The notes beneath the pieces are model-generated. The model was not told the DNA's origin, ran no database searches, and saw nothing but the letters and a program-made list of their open reading frames with translations. Shown here in pieces: positions 52,641 to 64,000 of a DNA stretch of 64,000 nucleotides. Source of the DNA: Paramecium pentaurelia (Eukaryota; Ciliophora; Oligohymenophorea; Peniculida; Parameciidae); contig CAJJDO010000042.1 in the NCBI GenBank assembly GCA_905183005.1, positions 393,667-457,666 on the forward strand, given 5' to 3'. Position 1 is the stretch's first letter. The number at the start of each line of letters is the position of its first letter. The translations under genes and the position numbers were made by a program.

Positions 52641-54359
52641 AAAGTCATATTAATTGAACCCTAAAAAACATCAAATCAAAATCATAATTTTATGATAAAA
52701 AGCTGATTTCATAACTTGTATAAATGAAAATAATTATCTATATTAACATAATTAAAACCAATTTGTATATAGAAAATAAAGGATACTTTGATAAAATATT
52801 TCTTACTCAAAATAAACCTCTATATTAGTCTATGAATCCTTGCTAAATCAAAGAGATCTTAAAATTACAAAAAGGGAATAAAATGCTAGTATTACACTAA
52901 AAGGCATAAAGGAGAATAAAATGAAATAATATTAAGTTAAATATCATAAGGAAAAATATAATAAAAAAAATCTAAAAAAAATATAATTATAATAAATTAA
53001 TGTTGAAAATTTAAATAACAAAAATTGAATATCCAATTTATACTTGATTTAAAAATTAGGAACCAAATATACTAATTATATTCTGTGGATATGTAAAAAA
53101 GTAATATTGAAGTAAATGGACTGATTGATATCATTTAAAATAATAAAATCACTTTTTTATAAAAATCAAAGGGAAAATTTCTTCTTCTAAAACTGATTCA
53201 TTTTAAATAAGCACAAATCGGAAAATTACGTTGTAAATAAATTAAATAAGGACTCCCAGAATTAGAAAAAAAATATTATAAAATTTAATAATCATTATCA
53301 GAATTTTAAAATCAAAATCAACTTATTTAAATTATAATTTTGTTATTCAGAATATGAAAATTAAAATAATTTTTGATAAATTAAGAAATAATGAATCGAA
53401 ATTGAATCATTCCGCGATAAAAAATAATGATAATTTGGTGGAATTATGGAATGTTTTTGAAGAATGAAAAATTGCATTTTGATATTAAAAGAAGTGAATA
53501 AAAAATCATTATTAAATTAGGGAAGATTTAAACTATTATCAATCATAACTCACCTAAATTACAAATGAAGAAAAAAAATTTGATTATATTAGAAAGACAA
53601 TGCCTTAAAATAAAACTATGACTGATAATTTAATTTTAGATGTTTGAATTAAACAATATACAATAATCAGAATTATTATTATTATTATGATTTTGATTAT
53701 TATTATTATTATTATTATTATTAGCAAAATTAATTATCCCCTTACCTTGTAAATTTTTTTCACTTTTTATTAAATAACTTTTTTGAATCCAAATAAATGA
53801 TATTTTAATATTTCTGTTAGTATTTTTATTTTTATTTACTTTTATTATTATTATAATTTTTAATATCTTTCTTTATAAATATGAAGTTAGTCAAATATTT
53901 TCGATTTCATTAACACTGAAAATTATGATATTCTATAATGTTAAATACTGTTCTTATCAAATAATATATAATAAGTAGGCGATATTTTATTTACTTGGAA
54001 GTTGAAATATAAAATTTTTACATATTAAAGTTCCATTAGAAGGTAAAAATATTTTAGCTCGATATTATGTTTCAAAATCTCTTAAATTTGCATAATTAAT
54101 AAATATTCACTTAATGAATAAAAATCAAAAAGAATAAGAGGTTTGGATGATATTAAAGTAAGTTTTATCAAAAGCTTTAACTCTAGAATGTTTCAAAACA
54201 TGACACTAAATTGCAATTGATGAAAAAAATATCAAGAGTATATGAAAAACATTATAAGAAATTTTTATTTATTAAATAATCTAGAAACCCCAGTTATTTA
54301 TTTTAAACATTGTATTTGGTTTTTAATTTATAAATATCATAGCTTAATTTATGAATATA
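52641..54359. other. AT-rich intergenic region with (ATT)n tract
   Basis: No supported gene. It may contain further eroded retrotransposon sequence. An ATT microsatellite lies at about 53671-53733. Confidence 0.5.
53671..53733. repeat. (ATT)n microsatellite
   Basis: About 20 ATT units interrupted once by ATGATTTTG. It is not inside a recognisable gene, unlike the coding tract at 12618. Confidence 0.85.
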
Positions 54360-54871
54360 ATGCTACCAGAGGATAATACATCACAATCAAGATTGACTAA
54401 AAAATCAAATAATGATATCAATAAAATAAATAGTGTAGAAGCAGAACTAGTACATTATATTAAAGCATTTGATCATAAGAATTAATGATCAGTATTAGGA
54501 AATAAGGAATCAAAAAATATATCAAGGAAGTTACGAGATTTCATAATTTAAGAGGATTTAGAGTTTCTGAGTTTCATTCTCATATGTAGATTAAAGCTTA
54601 ACACAATCTAGAGAAAGATATCTAGAAGACCATTAAATATTCTAAAAAATAAATACTATCTTGATTTAATATATCGATAAGATAAGATGAGATATTAAGA
54701 GAATAATAAATATTGAATGATATATTGCAGAGAATATTGATATTTGTATGAAAAAGTTGATCTCTCGATTGATATAATTTGGATAACTTTTCCACTTGAT
54801 CCACATTTATTAAAGATTATAATAGAAAATATAAACAAAAATTTATAAGTAATTACCAATGCTTGGTTTGA
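54360..54871 (+). pseudogene. Decayed Myb/SANT-like gene, paralogue of 33791-34319
   Basis: Aligned start to stop with the intact copy. The Myb block remains readable (FIIQEDLEFLSFILICRL, then RKISRRPLNILKNKYYLDL), but an in-frame TGA occurs at 54486-54488, 42 codons after the ATG. The intron donor at about 54703 has changed from GT to AT, although the rest of the intron is still similar and ends TTGCAG. The FGP loop of the intact copy is lost. The intact copy has none of these lesions. It occupies the same place relative to receptor D as the intact gene does to receptor C. Confidence 0.85.
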
Positions 54872-55575
54872 TAGATATTCTAGCACAAAGGCTCTTTCTT
54901 GTGGAAATAAATGGATTTATGATATTTTTTGTCATGAGTCATCCTTGCAAATAGGTTTTTTTCAAATATTGCTCTGATTATTATTAAATATTCACTCCTT
55001 TAATTAAAGTTAATAGAGGGTATGAACCTTAAATTTTTCAATATATAAGATCTGAGAAAATTACCTAACAGCTACTTTGATGCAATAGAAAAATATTCAA
55101 AACATAAATAGAAACTTTATGTGAAAATGTTTTAAGTCGATAACTCTAAAGCAAAATATTCTTTTTTTTTTTCCTTTAAGAAAGTATTTTTCAATTAATA
55201 ACAATATTTTAAATTATTTGATTTTTATATTATTAATTTTGAGGATCTTATTGTGAACATAAATAATTTAATGCTACGATAATTTATCATTACTTTATAC
55301 ACCTAACTCTTAAATATGGGAAAATAGAAATTTGGTCTTTCTCATTATGAATAATATTTTTTTTTTAAATCATCTTTTTGAGATAACTTTTTATCACATT
55401 TAATACAAATTGGATAAATAAATCTGATTAAAAAAATGATAACTTAAAGAGTTTAAAACAAAAAAATATCAAAATTTATGGTTTCTTAAGATAAAAAAAT
55501 ACGAGAATATGTCAAAAAATCAATCCATTTTTATAACATTAAAAATCCATTAATTTATTTTCTTTTTAATTATAG
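54872..55575. other. Intergenic region upstream of receptor D
   Basis: AT-rich, no coding frame. The last 60 bases resemble the bases before receptor C. Confidence 0.55.
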
Positions 55576-58500
55576 ATGATTAAGATGATAATATTGATCT
55601 TTCTTTTTTATGAGCAACTTTTTTTGACTTGTAGTAAGAAAAATTTTTATTTTAGAATGCAAATATCTATTATCAACAGATCTAACAAGCAAAAGCATTT
55701 TATGCTTATGGTAAGATGAAACCTAGAGTCTTACTTTATCATTTTGTACAAATGAATTAGCTGAAAACTACATAGGTTTAGAAACAAGTTTATTTTAAAT
55801 TTATTGGAAGAGAACATTCTCTCTACCTAAAACAAATAGAGTATATGTTTATTTTGAGATTTCCTTATCTGGCAATTGGAATAATGATGAACTACAGATC
55901 TTTGCAAACGATTTAATGGTATACTCCTAATAATTCACTCTCACAGATTCCAATAGGAATTGTAATTAAAGGTATAATTTTTGATCAATTATAGATTTCT
56001 ATATGAGTCCTAAGGATATTTTATGATTAATATGAGATTAGATTCTTTGAAATTAGAAATAAAAGTCAAAAAAACAAACTTAGGTATTTATTTCAAAAAT
56101 TTGGTTTTGCTTTAAAAATAATAAAGGGGTAGAGATGAAATTCTTCAATTTTTCGATTTTATACCAACATGTGATCCAAATTTTAATTTTTCACAATATT
56201 ATTGCAAGTGCTCAAATAATTTAGTCTATCAACCTAATTAATGTATTTCAACATGTGGGTAAAATTATTTGTATGACTCTACTGAAAAAAAGTGTCTTGC
56301 AAAAGATTATTGCTCTTCTTGTGTCGGAACTCAAACATCATTATCATGTGATGCAGGATATTATAAATATTCAGAATCTGATATTACTGAATCTAATTGT
56401 GTTAAGAGATGCCCAAATGGCTATTATCAAGATGAGACTGCTAAGGCTTGCACTGATATGAAATCTTATCTTTAGACTAATCAAAATGGAGGAGGTAAAT
56501 TATAAAAATTAAGATTTAGAATAAATCGGCCATTATTACTTTTTTACTACAATCCCTGAATTTATGCATTTTTATACATATAATCATTTTATGACAACTG
56601 TTATATCAATTCCATAAAAAATTAAAGAAAGAAGCTTTTTCTTTTATGGTAATAAATTTTATGTTGGTTCATTTGATACATTTTAATATCAAAAGGTATA
56701 TATCATATAAAATATTCCGGATTCTTAATATAAAATAAGGTTTAGAGCAATAGCCCATTTTATTGATTTTAATCCTACTAAATTTGATATAACAATAAAT
56801 GGTGTTAAATAAACAGCTGCTACATTACAAATTAACACTATTAATATATTATAATCATCAAAATCAGATTATATAGCATACTTAGATTATACATGGGTGA
56901 GAACAGAATAATACCCAATACCTTAAAATAATATTCTTTTTGAAATTGAATAACCATCTTAAGGAGGAAAATATATTGGAGTTTTCTATTTAGATGATAT
57001 TCATCTTTTTCAATTTCAATGTTAAACAGGATGTAATAATTGTTTTACATATGCTTTTTGCACTCCTTGTCTTTATCCAGCAAATAAAGATCCTGCAGAC
57101 TGTTCATGTCTAACAGGATATGTCATGTAGAATAATTAATGCATAGGTAATACAGAATTTTAAGTTAGTTTGCCCTACTTATTGTACTACTTGTGTTACT
57201 GCTGCAGTTTGTGTAGATTGTTTGGCATCAACAAAAAGAATTAATTCTCCTAATTGTGATTAATGTCCTATTAATTATTATGTCGATTCAGCCTATGTAG
57301 ATTGTTAACCATGTTAAACAGGATGTCATTCATGTACAGTTGGAACTGCATGTGTTTAATGCGCTAATGGATACTTTAGAAATCAATTAAATTAATGTAT
57401 AACTTAATGTCCAGATGGATAATTTAATGATTCTAGTAATGTAAATGATCCAAAATGTAGTATTTGTGATAATAATTGTTTGAAATGTTAAACATTAGCT
57501 ACAACTTGTACTGCATGTAAAGGATTGGCTATTCTTGTTTCTGGTTAATGTTATTTATGTTCTGAAGGTTAATATTTATAAGGAACTACTTGTGTCAATT
57601 GTATTAATGGATGTTAAATTTGTTCTTCTGTCACATGCACAACATGTTAAGATTCTTATTATTACAAATCATCAACTAATGAATGTATTTCTGTTTGTGA
57701 TCCAGGATTTTTTGGAAATACAACCACTAAAACATGCGACGTATGCAATTCCAATTGTTAAACATGTTTAGCAGGTACANGAAATTCTTCAATTTTTCGA
57801 TTTTATACCAACATGTGATCCAAATTTTAATTTTTCACAATATTATTGCAAGTGCTCAAATAATTTAGTCTATCAACCTAATTAATGTATTTCAACATGT
57901 GGGTAAAATTATTTGTATGACTCTACTGAAAAAAAGTGTCTTGCAAAAGATTATTGCTCTTCTTGTGTCGGAACTCAAACATCATTATCATGTGATGCAG
58001 GATATTATAAATATTCAGAATCTGATATTACTGAATCTAATTGTGTTAAGAGATGCCCAAATGGCTATTATCAAGATGAGACTGCTAAGGCTTGCACTGA
58101 TATGAAATCTTATCTTTAGACTAATCAAAATGGAGGAGGTAAATTATAAAAATTAAGATTTAGAATAAATCGGCCATTATTACTTTTTTACTACAATCCC
58201 TGAATTTATGCATTTTTATACATATAATCATTTTATGACAACTGTTATATCAATTCCATAAAAAATTAAAGAAAGAAGCTTTTTCTTTTATGGTAATAAA
58301 TTTTATGTTGGTTCATTTGATACATTTTAATATCAAAAGGTATATATCATATAAAATATTCCGGATTCTTAATATAAAATAAGGTTTAGAGCAATAGCCC
58401 ATTTTATTGATTTTAATCCTACTAAATTTGATATAACAATAAATGGTGTTAAATAAACAGCTGCTACATTACAAATTAACACTATTAATATATTATAATC

Positions 58501-61500
58501 ATCAAAATCAGATTATATAGCATACTTAGATTATACATGGGTGAGAACAGAATAATACCCAATACCTTAAAATAATATTCTTTTTGAAATTGAATAACCA
58601 TCTTAAGGAGGAAAATATATTGGAGTTTTCTATTTAGATGATATTCATCTTTTTCAATTTCAATGTTAAACAGGATGTAATAATTGTTTTACATATGCTT
58701 TTTGCACTCCTTGTCTTTATCCAGCAAATAAAGATCCTGCAGACTGTTCATGTCTAACAGGATATGTCATGTAGAATAATTAATGCATAGGTAATACAGA
58801 ATTTTAAGTTAGTTTGCCCTACTTATTGTACTACTTGTGTTACTGCTGCAGTTTGTGTAGATTGTTTGGCATCAACAAAAAGAATTAATTCTCCTAATTG
58901 TGATTAATGTCCTATTAATTATTATGTCGATTCAGCCTATGTAGATTGTTAACCATGTTAAACAGGATGTCATTCATGTACAGTTGGAACTGCATGTGTT
59001 TAATGCGCTAATGGATACTTTAGAAATCAATTAAATTAATGTATAACTTAATGTCCAGATGGATAATTTAATGATTCTAGTAATGTAAATGATCCAAAAT
59101 GTAGTATTTGTGATAATAATTGTTTGAAATGTTAAACATTAGCTACAACTTGTACTGCATGTAAAGGATTGGCTATTCTTGTTTCTGGTTAATGTTATTT
59201 ATGTTCTGAAGGTTAATATTTATAAGGAACTACTTGTGTCAATTGTATTAATGGATGTTAAATTTGTTCTTCTGTCACATGCACAACATGTTAAGATTCT
59301 TATTATTACAAATCATCAACTAATGAATGTATTTCTGTTTGTGATCCAGGATTTTTTGGAAATACAACCACTAAAACATGCGACGTATGCAATTCCAATT
59401 GTTAAACATGTTTAGCAGGTACAGATAAAGACTGTTTAAGTTGTTCACCAGGTAAAGTACTTAATATCTACAATGTAATAAGTGGAGAGTGCAACATAAA
59501 CTGTTTGCTAGGATTCTACAAAGTAAATGATTAATGTTTGAAATGTTGGAAGGGTTGTTCTGCATGTATGGACTAAACTCAAGCCTGCTTAACATGTGCG
59601 AGCAAATTTTATAGATTAAAAACCACCGGTTGGTGTTATGAAACATGTCCTGATGGATATTATAATAATAAAATAGGTTATTTATGTTCTCCTTGTAACA
59701 CTTAATGTAAGACCTGCTATGGTTTTTCAGAATTAACTTGTTTATCATGCAATGCTCCTTTAGCCTACTTTTAAAACTAATGTTTAGTTGAATGTTATGA
59801 TGGTTATGGGAGCATAAATAATATTTGTGAACCATGTGCAGCTAATTGTAAGAAATGCTTTGGTACATAACCTAATGAATGTCTTTAGTGTAAAAATGGG
59901 TTTTACACTCTAAATAATCAATGCTATATTAAATGTCCAAGATCATTTTTTGGTATCAGACCTTAGTATGTTTGTAAATGTATATATGACAATTGTATAA
60001 CTTGTACAGCAACTTAATATTTCTTGGATAATTAATGCTATACTAATTGTCCAACTGGTTATTTTGGATATAATGGTTTATGTATTAAATGTGATTTGAC
60101 TTGCGGAACTTGCTTTGGAGAAGGAATAGATGAATGTTCTTCTTGTAAATCTGGTTTAATCTTATATTAAAATACTTGTATAGCAAACTGTTTAGGAAAC
60201 CTGTATCATGATGTTGTAGCTAATGAGTGTAAACTATGCAATATAGAGTGTGCTGCTTGTACAGGGCCTAATAATAATTAATGCACTGCTTGTCCAAATG
60301 AAAAATTATTAACAATTGAAAATAGTTGTAAAGATATATGTACTGATGGTTCATTTTTGATATAAAGTGAATAAAGATGTTATCAATGTCATGCAACTTG
60401 TAAAACTTGTTTTGGATCTTCTGATGAAAATTGTTTAACATGCACAAATTTATTTTAAGCAAATTAATGTGTAAGTACATGTTCTCCTGGTTTCACAATT
60501 AATGCTACTGGAACAGCATGTGATTCTGATTTTACTCAAGTAGTAGGAGCTTGTTCATATTAGTGTAAGACTTGTGAATTAGCTGCAAGGTATTGTAAAT
60601 CTTGTTCAGGAAATCGTAGTCCTAATCCACCTAATTGCGATTGTGAAAATGGTTATTTTGATGATGGAAGTAACTCTAATTGTCCGAAATGTGATAATAA
60701 ATGTTTGACTTGTAAAGGATTAGCAAATCTTTGTCTTAAATGTAAAGGGGATAGATTATTACCAACATGTGCTTGTCCAGAATTTTATTATGATGATGGA
60801 GAATCAGTTAATTGTGTTAAGTGTTAAGATAATTGTAAAACTTGTGATGTTAATGGATGTACATCTTGTCTGGGAGATAGAATTAATAATCCTGATTGTG
60901 TATGTCCTGATGGTTATTTTGATACATATCAAACTTATTGTTCATAATGCGCAAAAAAATGTGTAACTTGTGTTGGATCAGCAGGATTATGTGAAGAATG
61001 CTCAGGTGTTAGAGTTAGAAAACCACTTTGTGAATGCCCAGAAGGTTATTATGAAAATTATGATTATTAATGTATACAATGTGATCCATCTTGTAAAATT
61101 TGTAATTAATTTGGATGTTTATCTTGTAAAGGAAATAGAGTAGGCACAATTAATGGTGAATGTTAATGTGATTAGAAAGGAATCAATAGATTAAGTATTG
61201 GATCAGTTTATTGCACAGACTGTTATTTTGGAGTACCATATTTTGGATTGAATGAAGAATTTACTGGGTTTAATTTTGATTTTGGAGGATCTATAGTTTA
61301 TTTGGATTAAGGAATTACAGATTTATGTGAAGCTTTCTTTGAATCTGAAACACTTTTAAAATTAGGAACATAACCTCTCTGTAATTCAGATTACTCAGTA
61401 ATTTTTGGACAAAACCCAACCATATAAGTAGGTGATACTATTCAATTAAAATTATCCTTTATGTTAGCAGGTTGTGAATATCAATTTTTCAAAATCCTTC

Positions 61501-64000
61501 CTATGCCTCTCTCTATTCCATCTACAATAGATTTAGATACTCATAAGCCAAGTGTCAAATTCAATGATATAAGTACCTTAAATATTTGTTCTGATTTAAT
61601 TATTAGATTTGAAGAATTATTCTATAATGGAAAGTAAAATTTGAAAGTTATTTCATGGAATCAATATATTCCTTCATTAATAGACCCTTAAATTTAATCT
61701 ATATTAAATGCTAATACTTTAAATCATAGTGATACTATTACTTTTCCACCAAAAATCTTCTAATCGAATATTAGATATAAATTCGGTGTTACTATTGAAA
61801 GTTTTGCTAAATTATAGAACATAAATTATTTTTAATTTGAAGCTTCTCAATAATCCAAAATTAATTTTTATCCAGTTTCAACTAATAATTAATTTCATAG
61901 ATATGATCAAATCTCAATCTAATGTTAAATATCTTATTCAAATTGTATAGAAAAAGTATATCCAGAGTAAACTTTAGTTTATGAAATTAAATTGAAAAAT
62001 AATAAAAATTAATTATTAAATGGAACTTTGACAGAAAATTTAGAAGATGGATTTATTTTCGATTTTCCTCTTAATTTCAAATAATATTATTTTAATTTTT
62101 CTAATCCATATATTTTAATTTTTAATACAAAATTAATAAGACCTGATTATACTGTTAGTACATCATAAAACTTTGAAATTTATATAGTTCCATCTAGCCC
62201 AATACTTACAATTGCAGGTGGAAATAGAATGATTGGGTATACTGATAAACTATTTTTAAATACTACAATTACAGATAAAGATTTAACAGAAACTGAGGCT
62301 TCTAAAATCATTTATGAATGTAATTGGAGTTGTTAAGATATTGTAAATGGTTCTGCTTGTATTAATTAAGAAAATTAAACAATTTTATTTGATAAGAGTT
62401 GTAATTAATATTTACCACCACGTACATTTGCTCCATATTAAGTATTTAATTTTGAAGTTAGCATTATAAAAGAAGAAATAGTTTATTCTACAAAAATATC
62501 AATTTAATTAATTGAAATAGATTTACCAGCTTTAACTGTATAAGGAGTCAATGCATTAGAGACTCATAATTATTATGATGAATTTATCTATTAATTAATA
62601 TATCCTGGAATAAATCCTGATGTTTTAATGTATGCTGGTGCAGTAATCTATGATTAAGTTGTTTAAGCAACTTTCCAATTTTATTATTTAGAGTTTAAAT
62701 TTAAAGTCTAAGACTATTTTACTAATTTCTAAGATTCTTTAGGTAATGGTCTAAAATTAAGACTATCAGTTTATGATCCTCGTTTCATAATGCCTTCTTT
62801 AAATACTTAAATGTTAACTATGAATATTCCACCTTAAAATTGTGAATTGGAAATGAAATACAATCAAGGATTTGTTGAATTTATTGAAGCACTTGATGTT
62901 TCAGTTATTAATTGTATTGATACTGATGTACCTTTATAATACAGTGTTTGGGTATTTCCAAATGAATCAATTTATGAATCTGATCTAATTCAATCTAAGT
63001 TTTACAATTATATATTACTTGAACCTTATTAGAAAACCAATACATTTAAGTTATTTTTACCATATTATAATGATAAGTAGTAGGTTCTAGTATTTCATAT
63101 ATAAGATTCATATGGAGGTGTAATTAATATAACTTAGACTTTTGATGTAAAATAATATTTATAAATTGATGAAACTACTTTTTTTAATTATGAAAAGTAA
63201 ATTGTAAGTTTAGATTAATAATTAATTGGATATAATTTAATTACTGAAAGATTAAGATTAATAAATGGATCACAATAATATAAATAACAATTATTCTAGA
63301 AATTGATTGCTATTGATTAAAATTAAACATTCTTAAGTAATTAAACAGAAAGTTTATATAGATCTATTTCTAAATTATTAAGTTAAAATGTAACGCTATT
63401 AAATTAAAATGAATCAATGTTACTTAATTAATTGAATTATAGAATTAATTTAGCATATATTTAATTGACAACATTTTATAATTTATAAAGATAAAATAAA
63501 TTGACATCAATATAAAACATTGAAAAAACTACATATACTTAACAATACTATACATTCTCAGATATTTTATCTTCTTGTCTCAATTATAGAGTTCAATAGA
63601 ACTTAACATCAACAGATATCTAAAAATAACTATAAGAAATGCAATCATAATTATAAGGTATTAGTGTACCTAATGAACCTCTATATAAAGTTTAATCAAA
63701 TTCAGTAAATTTAAATTTTGGATTTCTTACAACCAAAATGGCAGGAGAAGTTACAGGATCAAAAACAATTACTAAAAGTAGATTATTGGAGGAAGAAGCT
63801 GAAAAATCAGATACTGATTATAATACTTCAACTAATTTCTATAAATTTTCAATGACCAGATTTATTGATAATCCATTTTATGCAGACCAAAACTTTCCCA
63901 AAAACAGCAGTGGATATTAAGCTGTAGATCCAAAATTAATCGCAGAAACTTAATCTAATATCAGTAAAGCAAATTCTTAAATGAAATTCAAGTTTCCAAC
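55576..64000 (+). CDS. Receptor D: giant Cys-repeat, REJ/GPS-type surface protein, 3' end beyond the window
   Basis: ATG 55576 with the same intron layout as receptor C (first intron GTAAG...TTTTAG after LFLTC; second GTATAATTTTTG...TATAG). Signal peptide MIKMIILIFLFYEQLFLTC, N-terminal domain LSFCTNELAENYIGLE, lectin-like block ending YLDDIHLFQFQC, GFR/furin-like Cys array with a single 394-codon unit (59424-60604), then the REJ-like region. The N at 57780 is followed by an exact repeat of 56137-57779, which must be counted once. From 61580 to the window end the sequence is identical to receptor C, while 60970-61579 differs at many positions. The GPS-like motif and membrane segments must lie beyond 64000. 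Same proposed role as C; it is its closest paralogue. Confidence 0.85.
56137..57779 (+). repeat. Exact duplicate block 3 (first copy)
   Basis: These 1,643 bp recur at 57781-59423 after the N at 57780. Receptor C carries the corresponding segment once, so this is an unmerged contig overlap. Confidence 0.93.
57780..57780. other. Assembly join (N) with unmerged overlap
   Basis: Left flank ends GCAGGTACA; the identical bases at 59415-59423 continue uniquely into GATAAAGAC. The right flank restarts inside the receptor D N-terminal region. Confidence 0.93.
57781..59423 (+). repeat. Exact duplicate block 3 (second copy)
   Basis: Base-for-base copy of 56137-57779 as I read it, including the two introns it contains. 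Removing one copy joins the receptor D frame correctly. Confidence 0.93.

Noticed and set aside
1..64000. tRNA, rRNA, bacterial promoters, ribosome binding sites and terminators
   Set aside because: No cloverleaf with a canonical TTC-arm or rRNA-like block was seen, and the code, introns and gene structure are those of a ciliate nuclear genome, so bacterial signals do not apply.

Overview
The window looks like ciliate somatic (macronuclear-type) DNA, most likely from Paramecium. It is very AT-rich. Long reading frames appear only if TAA and TAG are read as glutamine, leaving TGA as the sole stop (ciliate code 6). Genes are interrupted by tiny introns of about 19-32 nt, mostly GTA...TAG, and are closely packed, with as little as 27 bp between convergent stop codons. 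Open frames computed with the standard code are mostly fragments or antisense shadows of these genes. All models below were read by hand under code 6. For most of them I checked that exon lengths sum to whole codons once the introns are removed.

Left part (1-14.2 kb) holds ordinary compact genes. These are a Gln-rich coiled protein (+), a small hypothetical (+), a GNAT-like acetyltransferase (-), a membrane-anchored pepsin-family aspartic protease (+), a 98-aa protein resembling mitochondrial ATPase inhibitor IF1 (+), a PH-like/serine-threonine kinase fusion (+), and a large IQ-motif, poly-Gln cytoskeletal-type protein (-) convergent with the kinase.

The middle and right part (14.2-64 kb) is dominated by four giant paralogous surface receptors of about 2,500-3,100 residues. 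A (14231-21912, -) and B (22116-30224, -) lie head to tail. C (35738-47990, +) and D (55576 to the window end, +) are each preceded by a Myb/SANT-like gene, intact before C and decayed before D. The shared architecture is signal peptide, N-terminal beta-type domain, a long array of furin/growth-factor-receptor-like Cys repeats, a REJ-like region, a GPS-like motif and about five C-terminal membrane segments. This is the layout of polycystin-1/REJ/adhesion-type receptors.

Between and around them are decayed sequences: a 370-bp inverted fragment identical to gene C, a decayed minus-strand gene, another broken frame after gene C, and two broken pieces of a non-LTR (LINE-type) retrotransposon. Four single N bases mark assembly joins. 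Three of them (42976, 46394, 57780) are followed by an exact repeat of the preceding 1.2-1.7 kb, so the apparent tandem duplications there are almost certainly unmerged contig overlaps. The fourth (39124) joins two diverged 394-codon repeat units. Genes C and D are also identical over long blocks that abut diverged blocks, which means gene conversion or collapsed assembly.
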